Source of the DNA: Desulfobacterales bacterium
GTDB lineage: Bacteria; Desulfobacterota; Desulfobacteria; Desulfobacterales; C00003060
Length of the DNA stretch: 5,522 nt
Assembly (NCBI GenBank): GCA_020347085.1
Contig: CP070769.1
Location: 559,628-565,149, forward strand
Direction: 5' to 3'
Of this stretch, positions 5,290 through 5,522 are shown piece after piece; the stretch's first letter is position 1, and each line of letters begins with the position of its first letter. Position numbers and translations under genes: made by a program. The notes beneath the pieces are model-generated. The model made no database searches and had not been told where the DNA came from. It saw only the letters and a program-made list of their open reading frames with translations.

Positions 5290-5522
5290 ATGCGATATGA
5301 AGGCCCTATATATCGCCCGCCCAGCGAGGCGGACTCTCTGCTGATCCAAGCCACGATCGGGTGCCCTCACAACCGATGTACCTTTTGCATGGTGTACAAG
5401 AACGGACCCAGATACGGGGTCCGGCCGGTCAGTGACATTAAAGAAGACATATTCGAAGCCAGTAAGGTCTATGGCCCGCACGTCCGAACCCTTTTTCTTC
5501 CGGCCGGCAATACCATCGCCAT
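5290..5522 (+). CDS. Radical SAM protein, N-terminal part (cut by window end)
   Basis: Only the first 77 codons are present and the frame is open to the window edge. It starts MRYEGPIYRPPSEADSLL and continues through QATIGCPHNRCTFCMVYK. Cys25, Cys30 and Cys33 form a CX4CX2C motif, which in radical SAM enzymes binds the [4Fe-4S] cluster that cleaves S-adenosylmethionine. FLPAGNTIA at 69-77 matches the usual FLADG(D/N)-type second strand of the same family. These features fit a widespread group of uncharacterised radical SAM proteins of roughly 300 residues with an Elp3/MiaB-like fold. The specific reaction is unknown to me. The ATG at 5290 is chosen because family similarity begins there; the upstream sequence has only a weak ribosome binding site. 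It is divergent from ispG, so any functional link is unsupported. Confidence 0.88.
   Translation, partial: MRYEGPIYRPPSEADSLLIQATIGCPHNRCTFCMVYKNGPRYGVRPVSDIKEDIFEASKVYGPHVRTLFLPAGNTIA

Noticed and set aside
5212..5481. Minus-strand open frame of 89 codons crossing the divergent region
   Set aside because: It overlaps the conserved N-terminus of the radical SAM gene, including the cysteine motif on the other strand, and its translation is not protein-like.
1..5522. CRISPR array, tRNA/rRNA, insertion sequence, attachment site or defence system
   Set aside because: I saw no regularly spaced repeats, tRNA-like cloverleaf, transposase or terminal inverted repeats. The coding space is filled by core housekeeping genes.

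Overview
The window holds four complete housekeeping genes and the start of a fifth. It most resembles a deltaproteobacterial (Desulfobacterota-type) chromosome. That placement is an inference from protein character and gene order: ispG, proS and a bifunctional relA/spoT gene in a row, an archaeal/eukaryote-type prolyl-tRNA synthetase, a four-cysteine L28, and a RelA/SpoT protein whose N-terminus reads like those of sulfate- and iron-reducing deltaproteobacteria. Base composition is balanced, and nothing looks foreign or mobile.

Layout: positions 1-189 are a leader with no convincing gene and one notable nested hairpin. rpmB (190-381, +) encodes zinc-ribbon ribosomal protein L28. It runs head-on into a three-gene minus-strand block with only 9 bases between the stop codons. 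Read in its own direction, that block is ispG (5168-4077), proS (4093-2567) and relA/spoT (2535-391). ispG and proS overlap by 17 bases. relA/spoT follows the proS stop after 31 bases. The three genes are therefore very probably one transcript. A 121-base AT-rich divergent intergenic region (5169-5289) separates ispG from a plus-strand radical SAM gene that starts at 5290 and is cut by the window end.

How the genes relate: IspG makes HMBPP in the MEP isoprenoid pathway, ProS charges tRNA-Pro, and RelA/SpoT makes and degrades (p)ppGpp in response to uncharged tRNA and other stress. L28 is a ribosome component. Translation and its starvation sensor are thus clustered, with one isoprenoid enzyme upstream.

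I found no evidence of an undescribed system. The points most worth checking are small-scale. A strong Shine-Dalgarno (SD) sequence lies 21 bases before the relA/spoT ATG, with a 7-bp hairpin between them that could bring them together. A perfect 17-base dyad sits in the divergent promoter region. A palindrome abuts the ispG start codon. A bulged hairpin lies in the rpmB leader.
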